Positions 25,827 to 33,375 of a stretch of 36,271 nucleotides of DNA are shown one piece after another. How positions within the stretch are numbered: position 1 is the stretch's first letter; each line of letters starts with the position of its first letter. The stretch is from CADEED01 sp035286365 (GTDB lineage Bacteria > Pseudomonadota > Gammaproteobacteria > Steroidobacterales > Steroidobacteraceae), in contig DATHJZ010000110.1 of the NCBI GenBank assembly GCA_035286365.1, positions 1-36,271 of the forward strand. Direction: 5' to 3'. A program made the translations under genes and the position numbers. The notes beneath the pieces are model-generated. The model was given only the letters and a program-made list of their open reading frames with translations. It did not search any database and was not told the DNA's origin.

Positions 25827-26255
25827 ATGGTTCGACTGCTGTGCGCGTTGCTGATCCTGCCGTTGTCCGCCGCCGCCGCGGACAACACTCGCATTTCGTT
25901 CCTCGAGCAGGAAGTGCGCAATGTGCAGCGACAGCTCGCGGTGTTGTCACGACAGGTGGACGGGCTGACGACCCAGCCGAACCGGCCTGTGTCGCAGCCT
26001 GCCGAGCCGCGCGCCGCCGCGCCCGTGACAGATTCGCCGCAATGGCTGAACGCCGCGAAATGGCGCGAGCTGCGTCCCGGCATGAGCGAACTCGAGGTGC
26101 TGAGCGCACTCGGCCCGCCGACCTCCATGCGCGAAGAGAGCGGCGCACGCGTGTTGCTCTACGCCATGGAAATCGGTACCTCCGGTTTCCTGGGAGGCAG
26201 CGTCAAACTGCGCGACCGCGCGGTCGTCGAGGTGCTCAAGCCTACGCTGCAGTGA
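25827..26255 (+). CDS. Small exported coiled-coil protein with a BamE/SmpA-like C-terminal domain
   Basis: A 142-aa protein with a short signal peptide (residues 1-18, 'LSAAAA|DN'), an amphipathic coiled-coil ('ISFLEQEVRNVQRQLAVLSRQVDGLT', about 22-48), a Pro/Ala-rich linker and a C-terminal BamE/OmlA-like fold: 'WRELRPGMSELEVLSALGPPT' (about 79-99) followed by three strands. Proteins with this fold bind other envelope proteins; BamE itself helps assemble outer-membrane barrels. No lipobox is present, so the protein is probably soluble in the periplasm, with the coiled coil driving oligomerisation. It starts 10 nt after the sugar dehydrogenase. A role in holding or folding that enzyme is inference from position alone. 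Confidence 0.7.
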   Translation: MVRLLCALLILPLSAAAADNTRISFLEQEVRNVQRQLAVLSRQVDGLTTQPNRPVSQPAEPRAAAPVTDSPQWLNAAKWRELRPGMSELEVLSALGPPTSMREESGARVLLYAMEIGTSGFLGGSVKLRDRAVVEVLKPTLQ

Positions 26256-26382
26256 TTCCCGCCCGCCCGCTTATGTTTCAGGCGATCCGGCCGGACTTCA
26301 CTTATGACGGTCCGCAACGCTTGCGCAAGGACACCGCGGTAAACTCGGATCGGCACCGCCCCACCGAGCGCCAATCCGATCA

Positions 26383-28323
26383 ATGTCCACGAACCAGACA
26401 ATCCCCCCGGACGCCGCGGATGACACGGTCATGCAGCCCGCCGAGGACCCGGAAAAAACGCAGTTGCTGGGGCGTGCCGCCCCGGACTCGACGCAGTTGC
26501 TCGACGAGGACTCGGTAGACGACGCCGGCCGGCGCCCGCGCATCGACGTGAACTCGGTACTGCTCGGCCGGTTCAAGCTCGCGCAGCTCGTGGGCGAGGG
26601 CGGGATGAGCGACGTGTACAAGGCCATCGACCTGCGCAAGGTCGAAGCGGGCGCGCGCGATCCCTATCTCGCGGTCAAAGTGCTCACCGTCGGCTTCGAC
26701 GACTTTTTCAGCTCACTCGCGGTCATGCATCACGAGGCGAGCAAGCTGCAGACACTGACGCATCCGAACATTGTGCGCGTGTTCGATTGCGATCGTGACG
26801 GCCAGACCGTTTTCATGACGATGGAATACCTGGACGGCACGCCGCTCAAGTTCATCATCAAGAAAGGCGGTGAACAGGGTCCGCCGCGGGCGCAGGCGGA
26901 GCGGATCATCGCCGGCATGGTGGCCGCGCTCGAGTTCGCGCATGCCAAACACATCGTCCACGGCGATCTGAAGCCCGGCAACGTGATCGTCACGGAATCC
27001 GCCGAAGTAAAAGTCATCGACTTCGGCATCGCGCGTTTTCTCAGGCGACCGCAGGACGATGGCCTCCACGAGGAGATGCCCGGCGAGTACATCGCGTTCA
27101 CGCCGCTGTATACGAGTCCTGAGACTTACGACCGGGCCGAGCCGGATGCGCGCGACGACGTGTACTCGCTCGCCTGCATCGCACACGAGCTGCTGACCGG
27201 CACGCATCCGTTCAATCGCAGACCGTCGATCGAAGCGCGCGACAAGAATATGCAGGTCGCGCGCTCGCCCAGGCTGCGCGCGCACGAACACCGTGCCATC
27301 CAGAACGCGCTGAAGTTCGAGCGTGCCGCGCGGACTCCAAGCGCGCGGCGATTTCTCGAAGAGCTCATGGGCACGCGCCAACGTTCGGTGCGCCAGGTCG
27401 CCGCGATCGTGGCCGTTGCGATCGCCGCGCTCGTGGGGATGCTGTTCCTGGGCCGCCTGCTGGTCGACGCGCCGGCTTCCCGGGACCTCACCGCAGGTAC
27501 GGTGTTTCGCGACTGCGCGACCTGTCCGCTCATGGTCGTGCTGAAGCCCGGCACATTCGAGCAGGGCTCATCCGCGGGCGATACCAATGCGACCCCGTTC
27601 GAACGGCCCGTTCACGCCGTTCGGATCGCCTATCCACTGGCCGCCGCGCTCACCGAGGTGACGGTGGGCGAGTACGCGGAGTTCGCGAAGGAACATCCGC
27701 GCGTGGCGGATGGCTGCATGACTTACGCCGGCGAATGGGCGCTGCGCGCCTCGGTCGATTGGCGCAACGCCATACCCGCCCAGATGGCGACGCACCCGGT
27801 GAGCTGCGTGAGCTTCAGCGACGCCACTGAATACGCCGCGTGGCTGTCCGCGCGCACGGGGGCTACCTACCGGCTGCCGAGCGCATCGGAGTGGGAATAC
27901 ATGGCGCGCGCCGGTTCGGACTCGCTGCCCTGGGGAGACCCGGCGCAAGCCTGCGCCAGCGCGAACGTCGCCGACGCCAGCGCCGCGCAGCGCTACCCGG
28001 GATGGATTGCGTTTGCGTGCGAGGACAACCACGTGCAGTCCGCGCCGGTGGGTTCGTTCCTGCCGAACGCGTTCGGATTGTCGGACACTCTGGGCAACGT
28101 ATTCGAATGGGTGCAGGACTGCTGGCGCGAGGACTACGTCTCCGCGCCCACCGACGGTTCGGCGGTCACGGATGGCGACTGCGCGCAACGTGAAGCGCGC
28201 GGCGGCTCCTGGTTCACGACGCCCGCCTTCGTGCGTCCCGCGTATCGAAATCGTTTCGACGCCGACTATCACAGCAACTCGCTCGGTTTCAGAGTAGTCA
28301 GGGAGATCAAGGATGCGAAATGA
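26383..28323 (+). CDS. Transmembrane Ser/Thr protein kinase with an extracytoplasmic FGE/sulfatase-modifying-factor-like domain
   Basis: The protein has 646 aa. An acidic N-terminus (1-55) carries two copies of a TQLL motif (K-T-Q-L-L and S-T-Q-L-L), which resemble phosphothreonine docking sites for FHA domains. The kinase domain (about 62-320) has the glycine loop G71-E-G73-G-M, K99, the catalytic loop H193-G-D195-L-K-P-G-N and D213-F-G. Arginine is missing from the HRD position (non-RD type), and the APE motif reads S-P-E. One transmembrane helix lies at about 338-360. Residues about 372-640 follow the FGE pattern ('FRDCATCPLMVVLKPGTFEQGS', 'RLPSASEWEYMARAG', 'GNVFEWVQDCW', 'RGGSWF', 'SLGFRVV'), but the catalytic Cys pair expected after R-G-G-S is absent. 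A ligand-sensing role is therefore more likely than formylglycine formation. It overlaps the next gene by 11 nt. Confidence 0.85.
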   Translation: MSTNQTIPPDAADDTVMQPAEDPEKTQLLGRAAPDSTQLLDEDSVDDAGRRPRIDVNSVLLGRFKLAQLVGEGGMSDVYKAIDLRKVEAGARDPYLAVKVLTVGFDDFFSSLAVMHHEASKLQTLTHPNIVRVFDCDRDGQTVFMTMEYLDGTPLKFIIKKGGEQGPPRAQAERIIAGMVAALEFAHAKHIVHGDLKPGNVIVTESAEVKVIDFGIARFLRRPQDDGLHEEMPGEYIAFTPLYTSPETYDRAEPDARDDVYSLACIAHELLTGTHPFNRRPSIEARDKNMQVARSPRLRAHEHRAIQNALKFERAARTPSARRFLEELMGTRQRSVRQVAAIVAVAIAALVGMLFLGRLLVDAPASRDLTAGTVFRDCATCPLMVVLKPGTFEQGSSAGDTNATPFERPVHAVRIAYPLAAALTEVTVGEYAEFAKEHPRVADGCMTYAGEWALRASVDWRNAIPAQMATHPVSCVSFSDATEYAAWLSARTGATYRLPSASEWEYMARAGSDSLPWGDPAQACASANVADASAAQRYPGWIAFACEDNHVQSAPVGSFLPNAFGLSDTLGNVFEWVQDCWREDYVSAPTDGSAVTDGDCAQREARGGSWFTTPAFVRPAYRNRFDADYHSNSLGFRVVREIKDAK

Positions 28324-29053
28324 CTTCATGCGCGGCGCGCTCGTGCTCGCGTTACCGCTGCTGCCGTTGTTGCTGGGGGCCTGCGTGAGCCGCCCGCCGA
28401 CCATCGCGCACGTGCATCTCGGCCATGCGCTGACCGGCGTGCACGTCACACCCGGCAAGCAGGGCTATCTACTCGTGGCAGAGAAGCAGGCGGAGGACAT
28501 CGTGACGCTGGCGCAGAAGGCGAAGAGCAACCCGGATCTCGCGCAGATCAAGGCCGCCGTGGCCGCCGCCGAGATCGCGACCAATTCGACCGACGAGTTC
28601 GGGCTCAAGCACTCCCTCATCATGGCGTCGAACCACATCTCGTTCGCGGCGACTTCTCCCGACGCTTCACCCAACGTGCAGAAGTCCGCGCCGATATTCG
28701 CCAGCGACACGGTGCGCGTCGTCGAGCGTTGCGAGCTGATCGGCCTTTTGGGCAAGGACATCGCTGCCAGCACGTCGGTCGAGGAAGCGCAGTTGCTCGC
28801 CGGAGAAATTCAGACGCTGGCGCAGGCGAATCTCGATGGCGAGGACGCCAACAAGGACGGCGTGGTCGGCGATGCACCGGCCGAGTTCGGCATGAAGCAG
28901 CTGCGCGCCGAGCTCGACGGCATCATCGCGCGCGAGAGTCCGCCGTACCGGACGGTCGACCAGTGGTACCTGTTCAACCTGGTCAAGCTGCCGAACGGCC
29001 GCTGGGTGTTCGACAAGCTCGGTCGCGGCGGCAATATCGACGGGTACAAGTGA
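28313..29053 (+). CDS. Hypothetical lipoprotein in the kinase operon
   Basis: A 246-aa protein with a lipoprotein signal and lipobox L-G-A-C (Cys24). The rest is mostly alpha-helical, with an Ala-rich stretch ('DLAQIKAAVAAAEIATNSTDEFG'), an acidic 'DGEDANKDGVVGD' at about residues 179-191 that resembles an EF-hand-like Ca2+ loop, and an ending 'YRTVDQWYLFNLVKLPNGRWVFDKLG'. I do not recognise the family. It overlaps the kinase gene by 11 nt and the TPR gene by 3 nt (TGATG), so the three are made together. It could be the outer-membrane or periplasmic partner of the kinase's extracytoplasmic domain; this is inferred from gene order only. Confidence 0.65.
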   Translation: MRNDFMRGALVLALPLLPLLLGACVSRPPTIAHVHLGHALTGVHVTPGKQGYLLVAEKQAEDIVTLAQKAKSNPDLAQIKAAVAAAEIATNSTDEFGLKHSLIMASNHISFAATSPDASPNVQKSAPIFASDTVRVVERCELIGLLGKDIAASTSVEEAQLLAGEIQTLAQANLDGEDANKDGVVGDAPAEFGMKQLRAELDGIIARESPPYRTVDQWYLFNLVKLPNGRWVFDKLGRGGNIDGYK

Positions 29054-30168
29054 TGCGCCGAACTACTCGCTTCGACGTCTACCGCGCCTGTGTGGCGCTG
29101 CTGCTGCTGCTGGCGGCATTCGCGCCCGGCCACGCACACGACGGCACTGGAGTCTGTCCGGCGGATCCGTCGCCCGAGGTCGCAGCGGCGCGCGCGGCGT
29201 TGGTCAGCACGCCTGCGTCGCTCGAGACCCGCATACGGCTCGCCGATGCCTTGCTCGAAGACAATTGCTACGACGCTGCAGTGCATACGCTCGAAGACGG
29301 CCAGGCGCTTCACCCTGGCAATGCCACCCTGGCGGCGAAGCTGCGTACCACGCGCAGCCTGGTGAGCGAGCAGAGCTATTTTGCGGGGCTTGAACAGGCG
29401 GAAGTGGCCGCGCGCGTCTCGCGCAACCTGCTGCGCTGTTCGCGGCTCGGCGATCTGTCTGCCTGCGACGAAGCGCTCAAGCTCAAGCCCGACGACGTCG
29501 ACGTGTTGATCGCGAAGGGTGACGCGCAGCTCAAGGCCGGAAAGCCCGCCGACGCGCTGCAGACCTATCAACGCGCGAAGCAGATCTCGCCGGACAACGC
29601 GAAAGCCGGCTCGCAACTGGCGGCCGCGCAGACGCAGCGGCTCGCGGCTCTCGCGACCTGCCGGACCGGCAGTGACGATGCCGCGCTCGCGGCCTGCCAG
29701 GCGGCGCTGCTGCGCGGCGCGGACGACGAGTTCGCGGTGCAGACGCGCCTCGCGCAGATCTATCAGCAGCGCAATCAGCCCTCGGCGGCGCTCACGTCGT
29801 ATATCGCGGCGAATGCGCTCAAGCGTGGCGATCGCAACGTGGCGCTCGGCATCGTGGCGCTGACCGACGGGGGCGGCAATCGCGATGCCGTCGCGTGGGC
29901 GGCGCGCGGCTCGGCGTTGTTGACTCTGCAGCGCGGGACAGATGCGCTGGCCGCGCTCAAGCATGCGCAGGCGCTGGCGCCGGGAATGCCGGAGCTGCGC
30001 GCGCAGCTCGCGCAGGCGCAGGCTTTGGCGGGCAAGGAAGAAAAGACACGGCTCGCAACGCAGGCGGGAGCATCGACAGGCACGCTGGTCGCCGATAACG
30101 CGGCGTTGCAGGCGGCCGCACCCGCGCGGCGCTACTCGAACAACGCTGAGCCGAGCCGCAGCAACTAG
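29053..30168 (+). CDS. Exported TPR-repeat protein in the kinase operon
   Basis: A 371-aa protein with a signal peptide (hydrophobic residues 13-25, ending 'GHAHD'). It has at least four to five TPR-like helix pairs, such as 'TRIRLADALLEDNCYDAAVHTLEDGQALHPGN' and 'AKGDAQLKAGKPADALQTYQRAKQISPDN', a cysteine-containing middle (C-R-x, several 'AACQAALL' units), and a low-complexity tail ending in 'SN'. TPR proteins act as scaffolds for protein contacts. Its place after a kinase and a lipoprotein suggests a periplasmic adaptor within one signalling or envelope complex. The start ATG 29053 overlaps the previous stop by one base more than a shared TGATG. Only one base separates its stop from the convergent hemoglobin gene. 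Confidence 0.75.
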   Translation: MRRTTRFDVYRACVALLLLLAAFAPGHAHDGTGVCPADPSPEVAAARAALVSTPASLETRIRLADALLEDNCYDAAVHTLEDGQALHPGNATLAAKLRTTRSLVSEQSYFAGLEQAEVAARVSRNLLRCSRLGDLSACDEALKLKPDDVDVLIAKGDAQLKAGKPADALQTYQRAKQISPDNAKAGSQLAAAQTQRLAALATCRTGSDDAALAACQAALLRGADDEFAVQTRLAQIYQQRNQPSAALTSYIAANALKRGDRNVALGIVALTDGGGNRDAVAWAARGSALLTLQRGTDALAALKHAQALAPGMPELRAQLAQAQALAGKEEKTRLATQAGASTGTLVADNAALQAAAPARRYSNNAEPSRSN

Positions 30169-30169
30169 C

Positions 30170-30595
30170 TTACTTGACCACCTGCGGCTGCATCGGCGCG
30201 AGCAGCGCCATCACCTTGTTCTGCACGCGATATGGCACGCCGACGGATTCGAAAGCGATATAGAGATCCTCGGCCAGCGCATTGAACTGCGCGTTGGTCG
30301 TGTCGAGCTTCTTGTGGGCTTCGAACATGTCGCGGCCGGTGTACTTGCACGGCCCGCCCGTGAGCTCGCAGATCTGGTCGTACAGCAGGCCATTGAACTT
30401 CGCGAGATCCGTTTCCGCAAATGCGAAGTTGATGCGGTCGTCGTTCAGCATTATCTCCACCAGCTTGTCGACCGAGGCGTGCAATTTGCTTGCGCCGCCG
30501 AGCTGCTCGAACAGGGTTTCTTCCGCGTGTCCGACGGTGGCGGTGCACAGGAGGGTGGCGATCGCGAGCGCGCGGCTCAATGTTTTCATTTTCAT
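30170..30595 (-). CDS. Exported group 1 truncated hemoglobin
   Basis: A 141-aa protein with a cleavable signal peptide ('VGHA|EETL', about 24 residues) and a group 1 truncated globin domain: 'LFEQLGGASKLHASVDKL', 'DDRINFAFAETDLAKF', 'GGPCKYTGRDM' and the proximal heme histidine H94 in 'MFEAHKKL'. Two cysteines (C76, C83) flank the GGP turn. The tyrosine usual at globin position B10 is replaced by Val, as I recall for the exported subfamily. Truncated hemoglobins bind O2 or NO; an exported form would meet NO, nitrite or peroxide in the periplasm, or pass electrons. It follows the DUF3034 gene by 9 nt, a pairing repeatedly seen in proteobacteria (from memory), so the two probably act together. 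Confidence 0.85.
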   Translation of the reverse strand: MKMKTLSRALAIATLLCTATVGHAEETLFEQLGGASKLHASVDKLVEIMLNDDRINFAFAETDLAKFNGLLYDQICELTGGPCKYTGRDMFEAHKKLDTTNAQFNALAEDLYIAFESVGVPYRVQNKVMALLAPMQPQVVK

Positions 30596-30604
30596 GATGT
30601 TTCC

Positions 30605-31567
30605 CTAGAAGCCGAACTGGACGGATAGATAGGTACCATCCTGGTCGTGGTTGACGGTGGTGGCGGGCCCGAGGATGTTGCCCATGTTGAGGTAGGCCGC
30701 GAGGACCGACACGTGGCGGTTGGGCGCCCAGGCGACGAACAGATCCCAGGCGGCGCCTTCGTCGTCGGCACCGAGTGAGTCGGGCTTGCTGCGATATTCG
30801 CCGCCGATCGCGATCTTGCGCGTCAGCACGTAGCCAACGGTCGTCTCGAAGTTGAGCGACGCGCTGTCGTCCTGGTCGCCGCCATATCCGAGCAGGCCGA
30901 GCTGGTTCGCCTTCGTATGCCGCAACGTGACGTTCACGAGCAGGCTCTTGTCGAGGAAGACTTTCGTGCCGGATAGATAGACGTCGACGCCGTCGTCATC
31001 GGTGGCGCCGAGCTGCCTGGGGTTCACGAGCGGACCCGCGTTCTCGATGCCGCCGTGCCGCTTGAATTCGGCACCCAGCGCCAGCTGCGGCAGCCAGGTG
31101 TCCTGGCCATACACGGCATCACCCGCCAATTTGACCTTCACGCCGAAGATGTCCTGTTCGACCCGCACGCCCTTGAGCGCGGTGCCGGTGACATCGAGCT
31201 TCTGGCGCGCGGCCGAGATCTCGAACCGGTCGGCGATGCCGATGCCGATGCCGTACGTACGCAGATCGAAGTCCTTCAGTCGCACGTCGGTGATGTGGCC
31301 GTTCACGCCGTAGCTCAGATTGCTGCCGTAACCGGTGATCAAGGCCCACGGCACGAGACCGCCGCCGCCCGCGCCCTCCGCGTCACTGAATCCCGCGGTG
31401 AGCAGCAACTTTCCGCCGTCCGGAACGAGCAGGTTTCTGGGCGGGTTGGGGATGGGCTTATCCGACAAGGCGGACGTCGCCGTCGGTGTGGCAGTCTGTG
31501 CGCCGGCCAGCGCGGGGATGATCAGTGCGGCAGCGGCCACGACTATCTTTACGTTGTTCGTTCGCAT
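30605..31567 (-). CDS. DUF3034-family outer-membrane beta-barrel-like protein
   Basis: A 320-aa protein with a signal peptide (about 1-23, 'LAGAQ') and then 'LLVPDGGKLLLTAGFSDAEGAGGGGLVPWALITGYG', the opening sequence of DUF3034. Later strands alternate polar and aromatic residues ('DRFEISAARQKLDV', 'FLDKSLLVNVTLRHTKANQL', 'ASLNFETTVGYVLTRKIAIGGEYRSK') and the protein ends in a C-terminal Phe ('LSVQFGF'), as outer-membrane barrels do. Function is unknown; a pore or anchor for the exported hemoglobin encoded next is suggested by the tight operon (9-nt gap). The start is ATG 31567 on the minus strand, with AAGGGACGGG just upstream. Confidence 0.8.
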   Translation of the reverse strand: MRTNNVKIVVAAAALIIPALAGAQTATPTATSALSDKPIPNPPRNLLVPDGGKLLLTAGFSDAEGAGGGGLVPWALITGYGSNLSYGVNGHITDVRLKDFDLRTYGIGIGIADRFEISAARQKLDVTGTALKGVRVEQDIFGVKVKLAGDAVYGQDTWLPQLALGAEFKRHGGIENAGPLVNPRQLGATDDDGVDVYLSGTKVFLDKSLLVNVTLRHTKANQLGLLGYGGDQDDSASLNFETTVGYVLTRKIAIGGEYRSKPDSLGADDEGAAWDLFVAWAPNRHVSVLAAYLNMGNILGPATTVNHDQDGTYLSVQFGF

Positions 31568-31643
31568 GGTTCCCGTCCCTTAGGAAATCAGCGGCGAATA
31601 CTAAACCAGGAAACATGACCGCAGCGTGCGCGCGTCTCTGTAC

Positions 31644-31658
31644 GGAGTTTTTCACTCC
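31644..31658. promoter_or_regulatory. Inverted repeat in the leader of the DUF3034/hemoglobin operon
   Basis: GGAGT-TTTTC-ACTCC is a 5-bp perfect dyad located about 80-90 nt ahead of the DUF3034 start, in a stretch that is more AT-rich than its surroundings. It could be an operator or leader hairpin. No convincing -35/-10 pair is seen in the 184-nt region (31568-31751). Confidence 0.25.
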
Positions 31659-31751
31659 TTCGTTATGTTCGACGCAAGATTACGTCTACACGCCGATGAA
31701 CGAGTAGTAAGTCTCTTCCTACAAACGCAGGGGGAGAGGCGGGCCGTCGCA

Positions 31752-32744
31752 CTAAAGATGCGCAACCAGCCACTTGCGGATTTCTTCCCGCATGACTGGC
31801 GTTTCCAGATGCTCACCATCGTAACGCAGCAGCTTCCAGTGCTCCGGATGGCCGGCGGACGCGTACACCTCTTGCAGCCCCCGATCGATCTTCTCGAGGC
31901 CGGCCACCGGCGTGAGTGCATCCTGATTGCCGGCCAGCGATAGATGGGCGCGCGGCGCGATCAGTGCATTCATCTGCGTGGTGGTGAAGTGATTGAGCAG
32001 ATCCGGCACGTAGTAATAGATGCCGTGCCCCTTGAGGCCGCCGACTTCCACCAGCGTGTGCCAGTCCGTCAGGCAGCAGATGTCGACCACGACCTTGAGA
32101 CGCGGATCGAGCGCGCCCGCCCACTGCGCGGTCGAACTACCCATCGACATGCCGACCGTCGCCAGCCTCTGCGCATCGACGTCCGGCCGGGTGACTAGAT
32201 AGTCGACGGCCTTGAGCGCGTCGTAGACCATCATTCCCCACAGCACGCGTCCGTGCCAGAGCGTGTCCTTGAAGAAGTCGAGCTCGGTACGTTTGGCGCG
32301 TTCGCCGAAGATCCAGGTATCGAAGCACAGGGCGTTGAATCCCAACGATGTGAGGAATTCCGCGTAGGGCGGCTTGCTCATGTACTCGCGGCCTTCGATG
32401 AACTCCGTCTTCCCGATCTGGTAGCCGCCGCCGTGCGAATGGTTGAATAACACCGTCGGCAGTTTGCCGGTCTCGCCCTTCGGCTTCGCGAAATAGGCGG
32501 GCGCCGCTTCCTCGCCGTTGAGGTCGAGGATGAGTTTTTCGAGCGTGTAGCTGCCCCGATCCTCGGTGGAGACCAATTGCACGCCGACCTTGCGATTGCG
32601 CGGCGGCAGCTTGCCCAACAGGCCGTACAACTCCTCGCGCCGCTTGGACGCACCCGGGTCCGCGGTGGTTTTCGCGCCGGAGATTTCTGCCTGGGCCGCG
32701 ATGAACACACCGGCTCCGGACTGCAGCAACGTTCGTCTTTTCAT
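31752..32744 (-). CDS. Exported alpha/beta hydrolase (dienelactone hydrolase/acetyl xylan esterase type)
   Basis: A 330-aa protein starting at ATG 32744. The N-terminus K-R-R-T-L-L-Q-S with a following hydrophobic stretch to about residue 25 is a twin-arginine-like signal. The body has 'LPTVLFNHSHGGGYQIG' as oxyanion region, nucleophile elbow G-M-S-M-G with Ser200, Asp275 in 'AGNQDALTP' and His312 in 'GEHLETP': a complete Ser-Asp-His triad. It resembles dienelactone hydrolase/acetyl-xylan esterase-like proteins that act on ester groups of polysaccharides or xenobiotics; the substrate is unknown. An in-frame start at 32876 would add 44 residues with no signal-like sequence. It reads away from the lipoprotein gene at 33003 with a 258-nt divergent region in which I find no clear promoter. 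Confidence 0.75.
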   Translation of the reverse strand: MKRRTLLQSGAGVFIAAQAEISGAKTTADPGASKRREELYGLLGKLPPRNRKVGVQLVSTEDRGSYTLEKLILDLNGEEAAPAYFAKPKGETGKLPTVLFNHSHGGGYQIGKTEFIEGREYMSKPPYAEFLTSLGFNALCFDTWIFGERAKRTELDFFKDTLWHGRVLWGMMVYDALKAVDYLVTRPDVDAQRLATVGMSMGSSTAQWAGALDPRLKVVVDICCLTDWHTLVEVGGLKGHGIYYYVPDLLNHFTTTQMNALIAPRAHLSLAGNQDALTPVAGLEKIDRGLQEVYASAGHPEHWKLLRYDGEHLETPVMREEIRKWLVAHL

Positions 32745-33002
32745 GGCCGGTAGTTTACTCCGGTTTCGCCGCGTCCAATCCACGCGCAAGTACGGGATCA
32801 TTGGCTGCGGCTTTTCGTCAGATCGACATCGATGGACGGCGCGCAACGCAGCGGTGAACGCGAGCAGGACAATCATTAATTCACGCCGCAGGACGCAAGA
32901 GTGCAGAACCGGCGTGGGCCTGCGCGCTACTCATGAGCAGAGGCCGCAGTGATGCGCCGAAATTCCTTCGCGCGCCCGCGGCTCCCGAACGTGAGGACAA
33001 TC

Positions 33003-33374
33003 ATGAACATGCGATCCTGGAAACGCGCCGTGGCGCTGCTCACCGTGGCGACCTTCCTAACCACCGGCTGCACTTCGCTGCAGAACGTGCCGCTCGCTCA
33101 GGGCGCAAACAACGCCCGGCCTGACATCAAGGCCGGCGAATCCGTAGTGGTCACCAGGAAGGACGGCACGCAGCAGAAATTCAAGGTGCTCAAAGTGGAA
33201 GACGACGCGCTCGTCGGGCACAACGTGCGCATCGCCTACGCCGACATGTCATCGCTGGATGCGCAGCGTGCCGACGGCGTCCATGGCAACAAGGCGCTCA
33301 TCATCGGCGGCATATTGTTAGGCGCGGCTGCCATCGCGGTCGCCAGCGGCGGCGGTGGTGGTGGTGGGTACTGA
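33003..33374 (+). CDS. Small lipoprotein with Gly-rich C-terminus
   Basis: A 123-aa protein with a lipoprotein signal ending in lipobox T-T-G-C (Cys23). The middle is a compact beta domain ('GESVVVTRKDGTQQKFKVLKVEDDALVGHNVRIAYADMSSL') and a hydrophobic segment ('ALIIGGILLGAAAIAVAS') leads into a run of seven glycines and a final Tyr. The hydrophobic, Gly-ending tail could anchor or insert in a membrane. The start ATG 33003 is supported by GTGAGGAC upstream; ATG 32949 would prepend 18 residues ahead of a clear signal. The family is not recognised. It converges on the AcrB-type pump gene with one base between the stops. Confidence 0.7.
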   Translation: MNMRSWKRAVALLTVATFLTTGCTSLQNVPLAQGANNARPDIKAGESVVVTRKDGTQQKFKVLKVEDDALVGHNVRIAYADMSSLDAQRADGVHGNKALIIGGILLGAAAIAVASGGGGGGGY

Positions 33375-33375
33375 C

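Noticed and set aside
26383..28323. FGE domain read as an active formylglycine-generating enzyme
   Set aside because: The catalytic cysteine pair expected after the R-G-G-S motif is absent, and no sulfatase gene is nearby.
31235..31255. Triple GATGCC hexamer repeat in the DUF3034 gene
   Set aside because: It encodes a Gly-Ile-Gly-Ile stretch of a beta strand; three copies are too few to call a repeat element.
32745..33002. Promoter or operator in the divergent region between hydrolase and small lipoprotein
   Set aside because: No -35/-10 pair with acceptable spacing and no convincing dyad could be found by eye.
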